From positions 806,001 through 870,000 of the forward strand of contig NZ_CP133777.1 in the NCBI RefSeq assembly GCF_034347385.1: a stretch of DNA of 64,000 nucleotides, given 5' to 3'. Shown one piece after another: positions 10,171 to 19,453 of this stretch. Made by a program: the position numbers and the translations under genes. Position 1 is the stretch's first letter; each line of letters begins with the position of its first letter. The notes under the pieces are model-generated. The model saw only the letters and a program-made list of their open reading frames with translations. It made no database searches and was not told where the DNA came from. The DNA is from Actimicrobium sp. CCC2.4 (GTDB lineage: Bacteria; Pseudomonadota; Gammaproteobacteria; Burkholderiales; Burkholderiaceae_D).

Positions 10171-11163
10171 CTAAGTCAGTGCCAGTGCCGCAAAGCTGGC
10201 CAGCCAGTGCGTGCCGACATAATCGCCGCCCGCCGCATGCGGCATTGACGCGGCCAGATGCCGCTCGATGGCCAGCGCCACCGGTGCCTGCAGCGACACC
10301 GGCAAGGCTGGACGCAGCAGCGTCCAGCACCACGCCCGCGACAGATTCAATCCATCCAGATGCGCCATCTTCGGATCGCTGCGGTCGCTCACGGCGACTG
10401 GTTTCAGCCAGCATTGCAAGGCCTCGGCAGTCGGATGAAAGCGCTGCCACCAGCCGACCAGTTCGTCGGCATCCAGCACGCGCTGCATCAGTGCGGCTTC
10501 AACCAATCCGCCTGACAGGAAGTCATCACCACCCGGTTCATACCCGGCGGGATAATCCTGATCGTCGCCGTACCAGTTGCGCGCACTGCGGATGATCCGG
10601 TCGCGCAAGGCGACTTGTCCGGCGGTCTCGGCATAGTCGAGCGCCAGCAGCAAACCGAATGCGCTGTTGGCATGCGTGCCGGCCCGGATCGGGAATTGCG
10701 CCAGCGGCAGGAACTGCAGATAGCGGTCGGCAAACGCATCGGCCAGCGGTTGCAGCGCATCGCGCCACGCGACGGCGCGCGGCCGGGTGCGTGCGATATC
10801 GATCAGTTCGGCCTGCAGTTTGAGCAACCAGGCCCAGCCGTAGGTGCGCTCGAAGGTCGTGCGCGACGGCTGGTGCAGATAAGCGATTTCGGTGGCCACA
10901 TGGGCGCTGGTGAACTGGCGATCGAGCAGGGCGGTGATCTCGCCGGCCTCCGGCAGATCGGGCTGGCGATGCAGCAGGCGCACCAGCAACCAGTGCATGT
11001 GGACCGCCGAATGCCAGTCGTAGCTACCGAAAAAAACCGGATGCAGGTCGCGTGGCGAGCGCACGTCGACTGCCGTGTTGATCACGTGATCGAGCTTGTT
11101 CGGATATTCCCGGGCGATGTTGTCGAGCGCGATGCGGGCGTAGGCCGAGGCCGGCAAGGTCAT
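10171..11163 (-). CDS. DUF2891 family protein
   Basis: 330 residues from the ATG at 11163 (a second ATG lies at 11169). Family DUF2891 has no established role. The sequence is mostly helical, with recurring aromatic and Gly-rich turns: HPVFFGSYDWHSAVHMHW, ERTYGWAWLLKL, PIRAGTHANSAFGL, YEPGGDDFLSGG, HLDGLNLSRAWCW and GGDYVGTHWLASFA. Such regularly spaced motifs suggest an alpha/alpha-toroid fold like sugar epimerases or glycosidases; this is inference. The start overlaps the stop of the upstream M20 hydrolase gene (ATGA), so the two are translationally coupled and probably work together. Confidence 0.8.
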   Translation of the reverse strand: MTLPASAYARIALDNIAREYPNKLDHVINTAVDVRSPRDLHPVFFGSYDWHSAVHMHWLLVRLLHRQPDLPEAGEITALLDRQFTSAHVATEIAYLHQPSRTTFERTYGWAWLLKLQAELIDIARTRPRAVAWRDALQPLADAFADRYLQFLPLAQFPIRAGTHANSAFGLLLALDYAETAGQVALRDRIIRSARNWYGDDQDYPAGYEPGGDDFLSGGLVEAALMQRVLDADELVGWWQRFHPTAEALQCWLKPVAVSDRSDPKMAHLDGLNLSRAWCWTLLRPALPVSLQAPVALAIERHLAASMPHAAGGDYVGTHWLASFAALALT

Positions 11164-12353
11164 CGGCATGGCAGCGCTGCTTCAGCCAGGTTGACCCAGT
11201 AACTCGCGCCTATCGGCAGCAAGTCATCATTGAAGTCGTAGCTCGGGTTGTGCAGATTGCACGGACCGAGGCCGTGGCCGCTGTCGCGATGGCCGCCTTC
11301 GCCATTGCCGATGAAGACATAGCAGCCCGGCAGGGCTTGCAGCATGAAGGCAAAATCTTCCGACCCCATCGTCGGCTCGACGCTGGCATTGACGCTGTCT
11401 TCGCCCACCATCTTGCGCAGCACATCGACCGCAAACGCGGTCTCGGCAGGATGATTGATCAGCGGTGGATAGTTGCGCTTGAAATCGAAGGTGATGGTCG
11501 CGTCGAAGGCTGCGGCGGTATGCGTGGCGACATCGCGCATGCGCTGTTCCATCAGGTCGAGCACCTCATTGGTGAAGGTACGCACAGTGCCAATCAATGT
11601 CGCTTCGTCGGGGATCACGTTGGTGGCGCTGCCCGAATGGATTTGCGTGATCGACAGCACGCCCGCATCGAGCGGACTCTTGTTGCGCGAGACGATGGTT
11701 TGCCAGCCCTGCGCAATCTGCACCGCGACCATGATCGGATCGATACCCTTGTGCGGTTGCGCGGCATGCGCGCCCTTGCCCTTGATGATGACTTCGAACT
11801 CGTTCGACGAGGCCATCATCGGCCCCGGCGTGACACCGAAGGTGCCGACCTTCTGGCCCGGCCAGTTGTGCATGCCGTACACCGCTTGCATCGGACAGCG
11901 CTCGAACAGGCCGTCCTCGATCATCCGTCTGGCCCCGGCACCGCCTTCTTCGGCCGGCTGGAAGATCACGTAGACGGTACCGTCAAACGTGCCATGCAAG
12001 GCCAGATGCCGGGCCGCGCCCAGCAGCATCGCGGTGTGGCCGTCGTGACCGCAGGCGTGCATTTTTCCATCGATCGTCGAGCGGTGGGCAAAGGTGTTCG
12101 ACTCCTGCACCGGCAGCGCATCCATGTCGGCGCGCAAGCCGATGGCGCGACTGCTGGTGCCGCGCTTGATGATGCCTACCACGCCGGTGACACCCATACC
12201 GCGCAGTACCGGGATGTCCCACTCGGTCAGTTTGCCGGCGACGACATCGGCAGTGTGCTGCTCTTCGTAGCACAGCTCCGGATGGGCATGGATATTGCGT
12301 CGTATTGCTTGTAGCTCGGAATGGAATTCAACGATCGGGTCGATCAATTTCAT
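11160..12353 (-). CDS. M20 family amidohydrolase (hippurate hydrolase-like)
   Basis: Zinc-type peptidase/amidohydrolase that cleaves N-acyl amino acids, 397 residues from the ATG at 12353, which has AGGTGA seven bases upstream. Metal-binding motifs of the family are visible: GLRADMDALP (72-81), MHACGHDGHTAML with C101 and H103, and QPAEEGGAG with E136/E137. The M20D dimerization lid domain lies in the middle. Relatives act on hippurate, N-acetyl amino acids or indole-3-acetyl conjugates. The gene overlaps DUF2891 downstream and diverges from a Dpp-type peptide transporter, suggesting use of imported peptides or acyl amino acids. Confidence 0.9.
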   Translation of the reverse strand: MKLIDPIVEFHSELQAIRRNIHAHPELCYEEQHTADVVAGKLTEWDIPVLRGMGVTGVVGIIKRGTSSRAIGLRADMDALPVQESNTFAHRSTIDGKMHACGHDGHTAMLLGAARHLALHGTFDGTVYVIFQPAEEGGAGARRMIEDGLFERCPMQAVYGMHNWPGQKVGTFGVTPGPMMASSNEFEVIIKGKGAHAAQPHKGIDPIMVAVQIAQGWQTIVSRNKSPLDAGVLSITQIHSGSATNVIPDEATLIGTVRTFTNEVLDLMEQRMRDVATHTAAAFDATITFDFKRNYPPLINHPAETAFAVDVLRKMVGEDSVNASVEPTMGSEDFAFMLQALPGCYVFIGNGEGGHRDSGHGLGPCNLHNPSYDFNDDLLPIGASYWVNLAEAALPCR

Positions 12354-12501
12354 GGCTATCACCTGAGATGTGGGCGGAAGGGGAGGGCTGACGTTGGCGT
12401 GACACCGGGTTTTTTTCTGCCGGTAACGTCGGGTTGTTTTGGTTTTACCTTGTATATTACGCCAGCACCGTCAGAGTGTGTTCAACCTACTGGAGAGCTT
12501 T

Positions 12502-14097
12502 ATGCGCTTGTCGTCATCCTCGAAATTCGTCACGAAAAACCTGCTTGCCTCAGCGCTCGCTGCGCTGTTTGCCTTTGCCGCCCCCGCCGCCATTGCGCAG
12601 GAATTCAAGCTGGCGATGAGTTCGCCTCCTACCTCGATGGACCCGCATTTCTATAACCTGTTCCCGAACCTGAACGTTGCCGACCATATGTTCGAGACTC
12701 TGGTCACGATGGATGCCGACAGCAAGGTGATCCCTGGTTTGGCCGAATCCTGGACTCTCATCAACGACCTGACCTGGGAATTCAAGCTGCGCAAGGGCAT
12801 TAAATTCCATGACGGCAGCGACCTCACCGCCGATGACGTGGCCTGGTCGATGGAGCGGCCGTCGTTGATCGTCGGCAGCCCAGGCAAGATGGATGTCTAC
12901 ACCAAGGCCATCATCAACAAGAAAGTCATCGACGCCAACACGATCCGCTTTACCACCAAGGAGCCGTATCCGCTGCTGCTGGCCGACCTGACCTCGATCT
13001 ATATCGTCTCGCGCAAGGCCACCACCGGCTTGTCCAGCGATGACTTCTCCAGCGGCAAGGGAATGGTCGGTACCGGTCCGTACAAGTTCGTCAAATTCCA
13101 GCGCGACGACCGCCTTGAGCTCGATCGCAACGAGAGCTACTGGGGCAAGAAACCGGCCTGGTCGAAAGTGACCCTGCGCTTTATCCCGAACGGTTCGACC
13201 CGTCTGGCTGCGCTGCTGGCCGGCGATGTGCAGGCGATCGAAAACGTGCCGACGCCGGACCTGGCCCGGGTCCGCGCCGATCCGAACATCGCGCTGTACT
13301 CAAAGGTCTCGCATCGCCTCATTTACCTGTTCCCGGATACCGTGCGTGACAAGTCGCCATTCATGACCGACAAGGACGGCAAGCCGCTCGACAAGAATCC
13401 GTTGAAAGACCAGCGCGTGCGGGCGGCCCTGTCGATGGCGATCAACCGTGATGCGATCCGCGACCGCGTGATGGAAGGCTTGTCCGAGCCGACCAACAAT
13501 CTGGTTCCGGCTACGCTGTTCGGCAATAATCCGGCGCTCAAGGTCGTCAAGTACGACCCGGAAGGCGCCAAGAAATTGCTGGCGGCCGCAGGCTATCCCG
13601 ACGGTTTCGGTATGACTTTGCACACGCCCAACAACCGCTACGTCAACGATGAAAAAATCGCCCAGACGCTGGCGCAGATGTTCTCGCGCATTGGCGTGGC
13701 GACCAAGGTCGAAGGACTGCCGATGTCGATTTATTCGTCACGCGGTGCCAAGCAGGAGTACACGATCGGCCTGCTCGGCTGGGGTGCGCAGACCGGCGAA
13801 GCCTCGTCACCATTGCGGGCACTGGCCGCTTGCGACAATCCTGCCAAAGGTTTGGGTGGCTTCAACTGGGCCAAGTACTGCAATCCGAAAATGGACGAAC
13901 TACTGATGAAGGCGCTCAATACGGTCGATGACCCGGCCCGCCTGAAACTGCTGCAGGATGCCACCGCCATCGTCATCAACGACGGCGGCCTGATTCCGAT
14001 TCACCAGCAAGTGACCACCTGGGCCACCAAAAAAGGCATCGCCTACATCCCGCGTACCGACGAGCGTACCCACGCTTATCAGTTTATTCAGCAATAA
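12502..14097 (+). CDS. ABC transporter substrate-binding protein, peptide type (family 5)
   Basis: Periplasmic receptor of the DppA/OppA class, 531 residues from the ATG at 12502, which has GGAGAG upstream. The signal peptide runs to about residue 34 (AIA|QEFKL). The family pattern appears in TSMDPHFYN, HMFETLVTMD, VIPGLAESWTLINDLTWEFKL (split here for length) and GTGPYKFVKF. Ligand could be peptides, nickel-peptide complexes or glycoside-like compounds; the downstream ArgE-like deacylase and divergent M20 amidohydrolase point to peptides or N-acyl amino acids. A possible -10 TATATT lies at 12453. A GC-rich hairpin separates it from the permease gene. Confidence 0.88.
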   Translation: MRLSSSSKFVTKNLLASALAALFAFAAPAAIAQEFKLAMSSPPTSMDPHFYNLFPNLNVADHMFETLVTMDADSKVIPGLAESWTLINDLTWEFKLRKGIKFHDGSDLTADDVAWSMERPSLIVGSPGKMDVYTKAIINKKVIDANTIRFTTKEPYPLLLADLTSIYIVSRKATTGLSSDDFSSGKGMVGTGPYKFVKFQRDDRLELDRNESYWGKKPAWSKVTLRFIPNGSTRLAALLAGDVQAIENVPTPDLARVRADPNIALYSKVSHRLIYLFPDTVRDKSPFMTDKDGKPLDKNPLKDQRVRAALSMAINRDAIRDRVMEGLSEPTNNLVPATLFGNNPALKVVKYDPEGAKKLLAAAGYPDGFGMTLHTPNNRYVNDEKIAQTLAQMFSRIGVATKVEGLPMSIYSSRGAKQEYTIGLLGWGAQTGEASSPLRALAACDNPAKGLGGFNWAKYCNPKMDELLMKALNTVDDPARLKLLQDATAIVINDGGLIPIHQQVTTWATKKGIAYIPRTDERTHAYQFIQQ

Positions 14098-14107
14098 CCG
14101 ACGTGCT

Positions 14108-14134
14108 ATCACGCCCGCTACGCGCGGGCGTGAT
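14108..14134 (+). promoter_or_regulatory. Strong intercistronic hairpin after the binding-protein gene
   Basis: ATCACGCCCGC pairs with GCGGGCGTGAT (11 bp) around a TACGC loop. It sits between the binding-protein stop and the permease start and has no U-tract. Such structures commonly protect the upstream message and lower downstream expression, giving excess binding protein. Confidence 0.7.
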
Positions 14135-14160
14135 GCTGTCTCCGGATTCAGGTTTCTTCC

Positions 14161-15138
14161 ATGCTCGTATTTATCATTCGCCGACTGCTGCAAAGCCTGG
14201 TCGTGCTGCTGGTCATGTCGTTGCTGGTGTTTGTTGGCGTGTACGCGATCGGGAACCCGATCGACATGCTGATCAGCCCCGATGCCGACCAGATGGATCG
14301 CATTCGCACCATTGCCGCTTTCGGACTCGACAAGCCGCTGTGGGAACAATATTTTATTTTCGTCAAAAATGCGCTGAGCGGTGACATGGGCAACTCGTTT
14401 GCCTTTTCGACGCCGGCACTGACGCTGATTTTTGAACGCATGCCGGCCACGATGGAGCTGGCGGTGTTCGCTATCGTGATGTCGATAGGCCTCGGTATTC
14501 CGCTCGGCCTGTGGGCCGGCCTGCGGCCAAACGGTATTGCCGGCAAGTCCATCATGGCGGTCTCCATCCTGGGTTTTTCGCTGCCGACATTCTGGGTCGG
14601 CCTGATGCTGATCATGGTGTTTGCGGTGCAGTTGGGCTGGTTGCCATCGAGCGGTCGCGGGGCGACCACCTTGCTGCTCGGCGTGCCGGTCAGCTTCCTG
14701 TCGGTCGATGGCCTGCGCCATTTGCTGATGCCGGCATTTAACCTGGCGCTGTTCAATATCGCGCTGGTGATCCGGCTCACGCGGGCCGGTGCACAGGAAG
14801 CGCTGCTGCAGGATTACGTCAAGTTCGCCCGCGCCAAGGGCTTGTCGAGCACGCGCATCATCGGCGTGCATGTCCTCAAAAACATCCTGATCCCCATCGT
14901 CACCGTCATCGCGCTGCAGTTCGGTTCGATCATCGCGTTTGCCATCGTCACCGAAACGGTGTTTGCCTGGCCGGGCATGGGCAAGCTGATCATCGATTCG
15001 ATCCGCTTCCTCGACCGTCCCGTGATCGTTGCTTACCTGATGCTGATCGTCGTGATTTTCATCTTCATCAACCTGGTGGTCGACGTGGTGTATTCGCTGC
15101 TCGATCCACGAGTGCGCTTGTCCGACACCAAAGGCTGA
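14161..15138 (+). CDS. ABC transporter permease, DppB type
   Basis: 325-residue inner-membrane permease with about six transmembrane helices. The first helix is at residues 9-30. The typical large periplasmic region follows, then the BPD_transp_1 core containing the EAA-like loop ALLQDYVKFARAKGLSSTRI. The phrase ETVFAWPGMGKLIIDSI near the C-terminus is diagnostic of the DppB/OppB group. It is followed after 2 bp by the DppC-type permease with which it should pair. Confidence 0.9.
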   Translation: MLVFIIRRLLQSLVVLLVMSLLVFVGVYAIGNPIDMLISPDADQMDRIRTIAAFGLDKPLWEQYFIFVKNALSGDMGNSFAFSTPALTLIFERMPATMELAVFAIVMSIGLGIPLGLWAGLRPNGIAGKSIMAVSILGFSLPTFWVGLMLIMVFAVQLGWLPSSGRGATTLLLGVPVSFLSVDGLRHLLMPAFNLALFNIALVIRLTRAGAQEALLQDYVKFARAKGLSSTRIIGVHVLKNILIPIVTVIALQFGSIIAFAIVTETVFAWPGMGKLIIDSIRFLDRPVIVAYLMLIVVIFIFINLVVDVVYSLLDPRVRLSDTKG

Positions 15139-15140
15139 CC

Positions 15141-16046
15141 ATGGAAAACACTCCACCGCAAGTCGCCATCGAGACGCCATTCCGGCGCTTCGTGCGCAAT
15201 TTTTTCAGCAGTAAAATCGCTGCGGCCGGCTTTATCCTGCTGGCCGTGATTGTCCTTGCCGCGCTGTTTGCGCCATGGTTGTCGCCGCAGGATCCGTATG
15301 ACCTGTCGCGCCTGGACGTGATGGATTCGCGCATGGCACCGGGTGCCGAGTCATTCAGCGGCAATATGACCTTCCTGCTGGGCACCGACGAGCAGGGCCG
15401 CGACATGCTGTCGGCCATCCTGTATGGCGTGCGTATTTCGGTCGCGGTCGGCGTCGCCAGTACCGTCATTGCATTACTGATCGGCCTGACGCTGGGCTTG
15501 CTGGCCGGTTACTCGGGTGGTCGCACCGAGGCCTTCATCATGCGCGTGGCCGATATCCAGTTGTCGTTCCCGCCCATCCTGATCGCCCTGATCCTGCTGG
15601 CGTTGACCGGACCGGGCGTCGGCAAGATCATCATCGCGCTGGTAGCCGTGCAATGGGCGTACTACGCGCGCACTGCCCGCAGCGCCGCGCTGGTCGAACG
15701 CAAGAAGGAATACATCGAAGCGGCCACCGCGCTGGGCCTGTCGCCGCTGCGCATCATGCTGCGCCATCTGCTGCCGAATTGCCTGCCGCCGCTGATCGTG
15801 ATCTCGGCGCTGCAAGTGGCGTCGGCCATTTCGCTCGAAGCCACGTTGTCCTTCCTTGGCCTGGGCTTGCCGGTCACCGAACCGTCGCTCGGCCTGCTGA
15901 TTGCCAACGGCTTCCAGTACCTGTTATCCGGCAAATACTGGATCAGCTTTTTTCCGGGGATCGCCTTGCTGCTGACGGTGGTGGCGATCAATCTGGTGGC
16001 TGACCAATTGCGCGATGTGCTCAATCCGCGCCTGCAAACGCAATGA
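15141..16046 (+). CDS. ABC transporter permease, DppC type
   Basis: 301-residue permease of the OppC/DppC group. It has the N-terminal OppC helix (about 27-48), the LLGTDEQGRDMLSAILYGVR motif typical of the family, five further helices and the EAA loop YIEAATALGLSPLRIMLRHL. The C-terminal motif EATLSFLGLGLP is also characteristic. The gene overlaps the ATPase gene by four bases. Confidence 0.9.
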   Translation: MENTPPQVAIETPFRRFVRNFFSSKIAAAGFILLAVIVLAALFAPWLSPQDPYDLSRLDVMDSRMAPGAESFSGNMTFLLGTDEQGRDMLSAILYGVRISVAVGVASTVIALLIGLTLGLLAGYSGGRTEAFIMRVADIQLSFPPILIALILLALTGPGVGKIIIALVAVQWAYYARTARSAALVERKKEYIEAATALGLSPLRIMLRHLLPNCLPPLIVISALQVASAISLEATLSFLGLGLPVTEPSLGLLIANGFQYLLSGKYWISFFPGIALLLTVVAINLVADQLRDVLNPRLQTQ

Positions 16047-17038
16047 AAGAAGACACCGTGGTTCCTACTCTGAGCGTGTCGCATCTGCACACGCAATTCA
16101 CGACACGCGCCGGCATCGTCAAGGCCGTCGACGATGTCTCGTTCTCGGTCATGCCGGGCCAGATCATGGGTCTGGTCGGCGAGTCCGGCTCCGGCAAATC
16201 GATGACCGGTTATTCGATCATGGGCTTGATCGACCCTCCCGGCAAAGTCACCGGGGGCTCGATCCTGCTGCAAGGCAGCGAGCTGCGCGGCATCCCGGCC
16301 GACGCGATGCGCAAGATACGCGGCGACCGCATCGCGATGATTTTCCAGGATCCGATGATGACCTTGAATCCGGTCCTGCGGATTGATACGCAAATGATGG
16401 AAGCGGTGCTCGCGCATCACGACGTCAGCAAGGACACCGCGCGCGCGATGTCGCGCGATGCGCTGGCGCGGGTCGGGATTCCGTCGCCTGACGAGCGACT
16501 GCTGGCGTATCCGCACCAGTTCTCCGGCGGCATGCGTCAGCGCGTGGCGATTGCGATTGCACTGCTCAACAAGCCCGACCTGATCATTTGCGACGAGCCG
16601 ACCACCGCGCTTGATGTGACGATCCAGGGCCAGATCCTCTACGAGATGCAAAAGCTGTGCCGCGAGTCCGGCACCGCGCTGATCTGGATCACGCATGACC
16701 TGTCGGTGGTGGCCGGTCTGGCCGACACCGTTTGCGTCATGTATGCCGGAAAAATCGTCGAAAGCGGCACCGTCCGGCAAGTGCTGGAACAGCCGCGCCA
16801 TCCGTACACGCATGGTCTGATCGGCTCAGCACCGTCGCGCAATCCGCGCGGCCAGCCCTTGCGCCAGATTCCCGGCATGACGCCGTCGCTACTGAATTTG
16901 CCGGGTGGTTGTGCGTTCCGTGAGCGCTGCGACCGGGCCAGCGTGGCATGTACCGAGTCGCCGCCGCTGGAACATGCCGATGGCCGCGCGCTGCGCTGCT
17001 TTCATCCGATCATCGAACTGGCTGAGGTGAACGCATGA
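16043..17038 (+). CDS. ABC transporter ATP-binding protein, DppD type
   Basis: 331-residue ATPase. Walker A is GESGSGKS, the signature is [15 protein letters not shown], Walker B is [14 protein letters not shown] and the H-loop is ITHDLSVV. The C-terminal oligopeptide transporter extension contains a cysteine cluster ([18 protein letters not shown]), as in DppD/OppD, where such cysteines can bind an Fe-S cluster. Overlaps both neighbours by four bases. Works with the DppF-type ATPase in the same operon. Confidence 0.92.
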   Translation: MKEDTVVPTLSVSHLHTQFTTRAGIVKAVDDVSFSVMPGQIMGLVGESGSGKSMTGYSIMGLIDPPGKVTGGSILLQGSELRGIPADAMRKIRGDRIAMIFQDPMMTLNPVLRIDTQMMEAVLAHHDVSKDTARAMSRDALARVGIPSPDERLLAYPHQFSGGMRQRVAIAIALLNKPDLIICDEPTTALDVTIQGQILYEMQKLCRESGTALIWITHDLSVVAGLADTVCVMYAGKIVESGTVRQVLEQPRHPYTHGLIGSAPSRNPRGQPLRQIPGMTPSLLNLPGGCAFRERCDRASVACTESPPLEHADGRALRCFHPIIELAEVNA

Positions 17039-18042
17039 CCGATCCAGTCCAATCCATGCTGGAACTGCGTGGTGTCAGCAAGCGCTTCGTCAAATCGATC
17101 GATGCGGCGGCACGTATCGCCAATGTCTTCGGCGCTGGCATCAAGGAAGAAGTCGTGCATGCGGTCGATGAGGTCGACCTCGTGATCAATCGCGGTGAAG
17201 TGATCGGCCTGGTCGGTGAATCGGGTTGCGGCAAATCGACGCTGGGCCGGATGGCGGTCGGCTTGCACAGCCTGTCATCGGGGTCGCGGCGCTGGAAGGG
17301 CGAAGATATCGATGCGCTCGATCCGGCGCAGCGGCGCCTGAAGCAACTCGGCATCCAGATGATTTTTCAGGACCCGTATGCGTCGCTCAACCCGCGCATG
17401 CGTGTGCTCGATATCGTCGGCGAAGCGCCGGTCGCGCACAAGATGATCGCCGCGCGCGAGCAGGTCGATTACGTCGAAGACCTGCTGCAGCGGGTCGGCC
17501 TCGACCCGGCCGTGCTGCGGCGTTTTCCGCATCAGTTTTCCGGTGGCCAGCGCGCCCGTGTCGGGATCGCGCGGGCGCTGGCGGTGCGGCCCGAATTTCT
17601 GGTCTGCGATGAAGCCGTCGCGGCGCTGGATGTGTCGATTCAGGCGCAGGTATTGAACCTGTTCATCCGTCTGCGCGATGAGCTGAACCTGACTTACCTG
17701 TTTATTAGCCATGACCTCGGCGTGGTCCGGCATCTTTCCGATCGCGTCGTTATCATGTACCTCGGACGGGTGGTGGAATCGGCACCGGCGGACGCTGTGT
17801 TCAATCATGCGAACCATCCGTACACGCAGGCGCTGCTGGCGTCGGCACCGAAACTGGAAGTGCGCAAGACCGAATTTTTTGCAGTGCGTGGCGAGATTCC
17901 GTCGCCGCTCAATCCGCCCGATGGCTGCCACTTTCATCCACGCTGTCCGCATGCGATGCCGCGCTGCAGTGTCGAGAAACCGGCCTTGAAAGAAGTCGCG
18001 CCGGCACATTTTTCGGCCTGCCACCTGAACGATCAACCCTGA
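17035..18042 (+). CDS. ABC transporter ATP-binding protein, DppF type
   Basis: 335-residue ATPase, partner of the preceding DppD-type protein. Walker A is GESGCGKS, the signature FSGGQRARVGIARAL, Walker B FLVCDEAVAALDVS. The DEAVAALD form (instead of DEPTSALD) is common in the DppF/OppF group. The C-terminal extension again has spaced cysteines (CHFHPRCPHAMPRC). An insert rich in Ala/Arg at residues 20-37 (KSIDAAARIANVFG) precedes the typical HAVDEVDL segment. Last transporter gene; the deacylase follows after 19 bp. Confidence 0.92.
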   Translation: MTDPVQSMLELRGVSKRFVKSIDAAARIANVFGAGIKEEVVHAVDEVDLVINRGEVIGLVGESGCGKSTLGRMAVGLHSLSSGSRRWKGEDIDALDPAQRRLKQLGIQMIFQDPYASLNPRMRVLDIVGEAPVAHKMIAAREQVDYVEDLLQRVGLDPAVLRRFPHQFSGGQRARVGIARALAVRPEFLVCDEAVAALDVSIQAQVLNLFIRLRDELNLTYLFISHDLGVVRHLSDRVVIMYLGRVVESAPADAVFNHANHPYTQALLASAPKLEVRKTEFFAVRGEIPSPLNPPDGCHFHPRCPHAMPRCSVEKPALKEVAPAHFSACHLNDQP

Positions 18043-18061
18043 ATTTTTGGAGGAAGACACC

Positions 18062-19243
18062 ATGGATACCAAGCTTACGCAGCCCTCGGCTGAACTGATG
18101 GCAATGATCGAACGACTGGTCGGCTTTCCGACCGTCTCGCGCGATTCCAACCTGGGATTGATCGAATGGGTTCGTGATTATCTCGCCGGCATGGGCGTCA
18201 CTTCGCGCCTGACCTATGACTCGACCGGCAAGAAAGCCAACTTGTTCGCCACCGCCGGCGGCGGCAGTCGTGCCGGACTGGTGCTGTCGGGTCACACCGA
18301 TGTGGTGCCGGTCGATGGCCAGGCCTGGGACACTGATCCGTTCAAGGCGACCGTCGTGGGCGACAAGCTGTACGGCCGCGGCACCGCCGACATGAAAGGC
18401 TTCATCGCCAACGCCTTGCTGCTGGTTCCGAAGTACCTCGCCGCAAACACCGACGCACCGCTGCATATCGCGCTGTCGTATGACGAAGAAGTCGGTTGCA
18501 TCGGGGTGCGCAGCCTGATCCAGGACCTCACCGAGATGGGCCTGAAAACCGCCGGCTGCATCGTCGGTGAACCGACCATGATGCAGCCGATCATTGCGCA
18601 CAAGGGCACGCACCGTTTCCGCTGCTGCATCACCGGTCGCGAAGCGCATTCGAGCTACACCACGCAGGGTGTCAATTCGATCGAATATGCGGCGCGCATC
18701 ATCGTTTATATCCGCCAGATGGCCGACCGGCTGGCGCAGCTGGAATCACGGGATTATTCGTTCACGGTGCCATTCACGACGCTGCAGACCGGCACCATCA
18801 AGGGCGGCATCGCCTCGAACATCGTGCCCAAGGATTGCGAATTCAATTTCGAGGCACGCACGATGCCGGGTGCGTCGGCCGACCGCTTGTACCAGGAGAT
18901 TCAGGATTTTGCGGCAACGCTGCTGCCCGAAATGCTGCGGGTCGAACCGAACGCGGTGATCGCTTTCGAGATGCTGGCCAGCGCGCCTGGCATGAGCGCC
19001 GAGGAAAGCGATGCCATCGTCCAACTGGCGGTTGGTTTGTCGCGCAACAAGCCCAATGGTGCTGTGTCGTATGGCACCGAGGCGGGCTTGTTTCATCAAT
19101 CCGGGATTCCGTCGGTCATTTGCGGTCCCGGCGACATCGAGCAGGCGCACCGGCCTAACGAATTTGTCGCGCTGGAGCAGTTGGCGCAGTGTGAGCAATT
19201 CATGGAACGGCTAGTCGAATCGGAGTCTGTTAAGCCGGGTTGA
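18062..19243 (+). CDS. ArgE-like M20 deacylase (acetylornithine deacetylase family)
   Basis: 393-residue zinc peptidase of the M20 family. Motifs: SGHTDVVPVDGQ (first metal histidine and DVV), GRGTADMKGF (bridging aspartate), YDEEVGCIGVRS (catalytic glutamate pair) and GREAHSSYTTQGVN in the lid domain. ATG at 18062 is preceded by GGAGGAAG. ArgE removes the acetyl group of N-acetylornithine in arginine synthesis, but here the gene is the last of a peptide-transporter operon, so it more likely deacylates an imported N-acyl amino acid or dipeptide. A housekeeping arginine role is possible. Confidence 0.85.
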   Translation: MDTKLTQPSAELMAMIERLVGFPTVSRDSNLGLIEWVRDYLAGMGVTSRLTYDSTGKKANLFATAGGGSRAGLVLSGHTDVVPVDGQAWDTDPFKATVVGDKLYGRGTADMKGFIANALLLVPKYLAANTDAPLHIALSYDEEVGCIGVRSLIQDLTEMGLKTAGCIVGEPTMMQPIIAHKGTHRFRCCITGREAHSSYTTQGVNSIEYAARIIVYIRQMADRLAQLESRDYSFTVPFTTLQTGTIKGGIASNIVPKDCEFNFEARTMPGASADRLYQEIQDFAATLLPEMLRVEPNAVIAFEMLASAPGMSAEESDAIVQLAVGLSRNKPNGAVSYGTEAGLFHQSGIPSVICGPGDIEQAHRPNEFVALEQLAQCEQFMERLVESESVKPG

Positions 19244-19248
19244 TTTGT

Positions 19249-19263
19249 CAGCTTGACAAGCTG
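19249..19263. promoter_or_regulatory. Palindrome after the ArgE-like gene
   Basis: CAGCTTG-A-CAAGCTG has 7-bp arms. A second repeat, TTGTCA-GCT-TGACAA, overlaps it at 19245-19259. No T-run follows, so it is either a weak transcript-end structure or a regulator site for the oxidoreductase gene 190 bp downstream. Confidence 0.4.
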
Positions 19264-19453
19264 TTATTGCACTGCCATCGCATTCGATAACAAACTGATC
19301 ACGACTCGCCGCGACACCGGAAAATATTTGCAAACCGGTGTGGCGCGGGCTTCCCGCGGCGCACTTTCTGCGCCTATGATGCTTCGAACAGGCAACGCCG
19401 CGACCGCATCTCCGGATGCGCGGCCGACGCCCAACTGCTCACAGGAATCACTA

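Noticed and set aside
11250-12314. 354-codon plus-strand open frame opposite the M20 hydrolase
   Set aside because: Shadow of the hydrolase, whose metal motifs are on the minus strand.
13900-15180. Long open frame (426 codons) on the minus strand across the peptide-transporter genes
   Set aside because: It is antisense to well-conserved binding-protein and permease genes. Its composition (many His, Gln, Asp, Arg) is what G/C-rich codon bias produces in the opposite frame.
19253-19453. In-frame extension of the molybdoenzyme start
   Set aside because: No family similarity, overlaps a palindrome, and the ATG at 19454 has AGGA upstream and begins the Fe-S domain at the expected distance.
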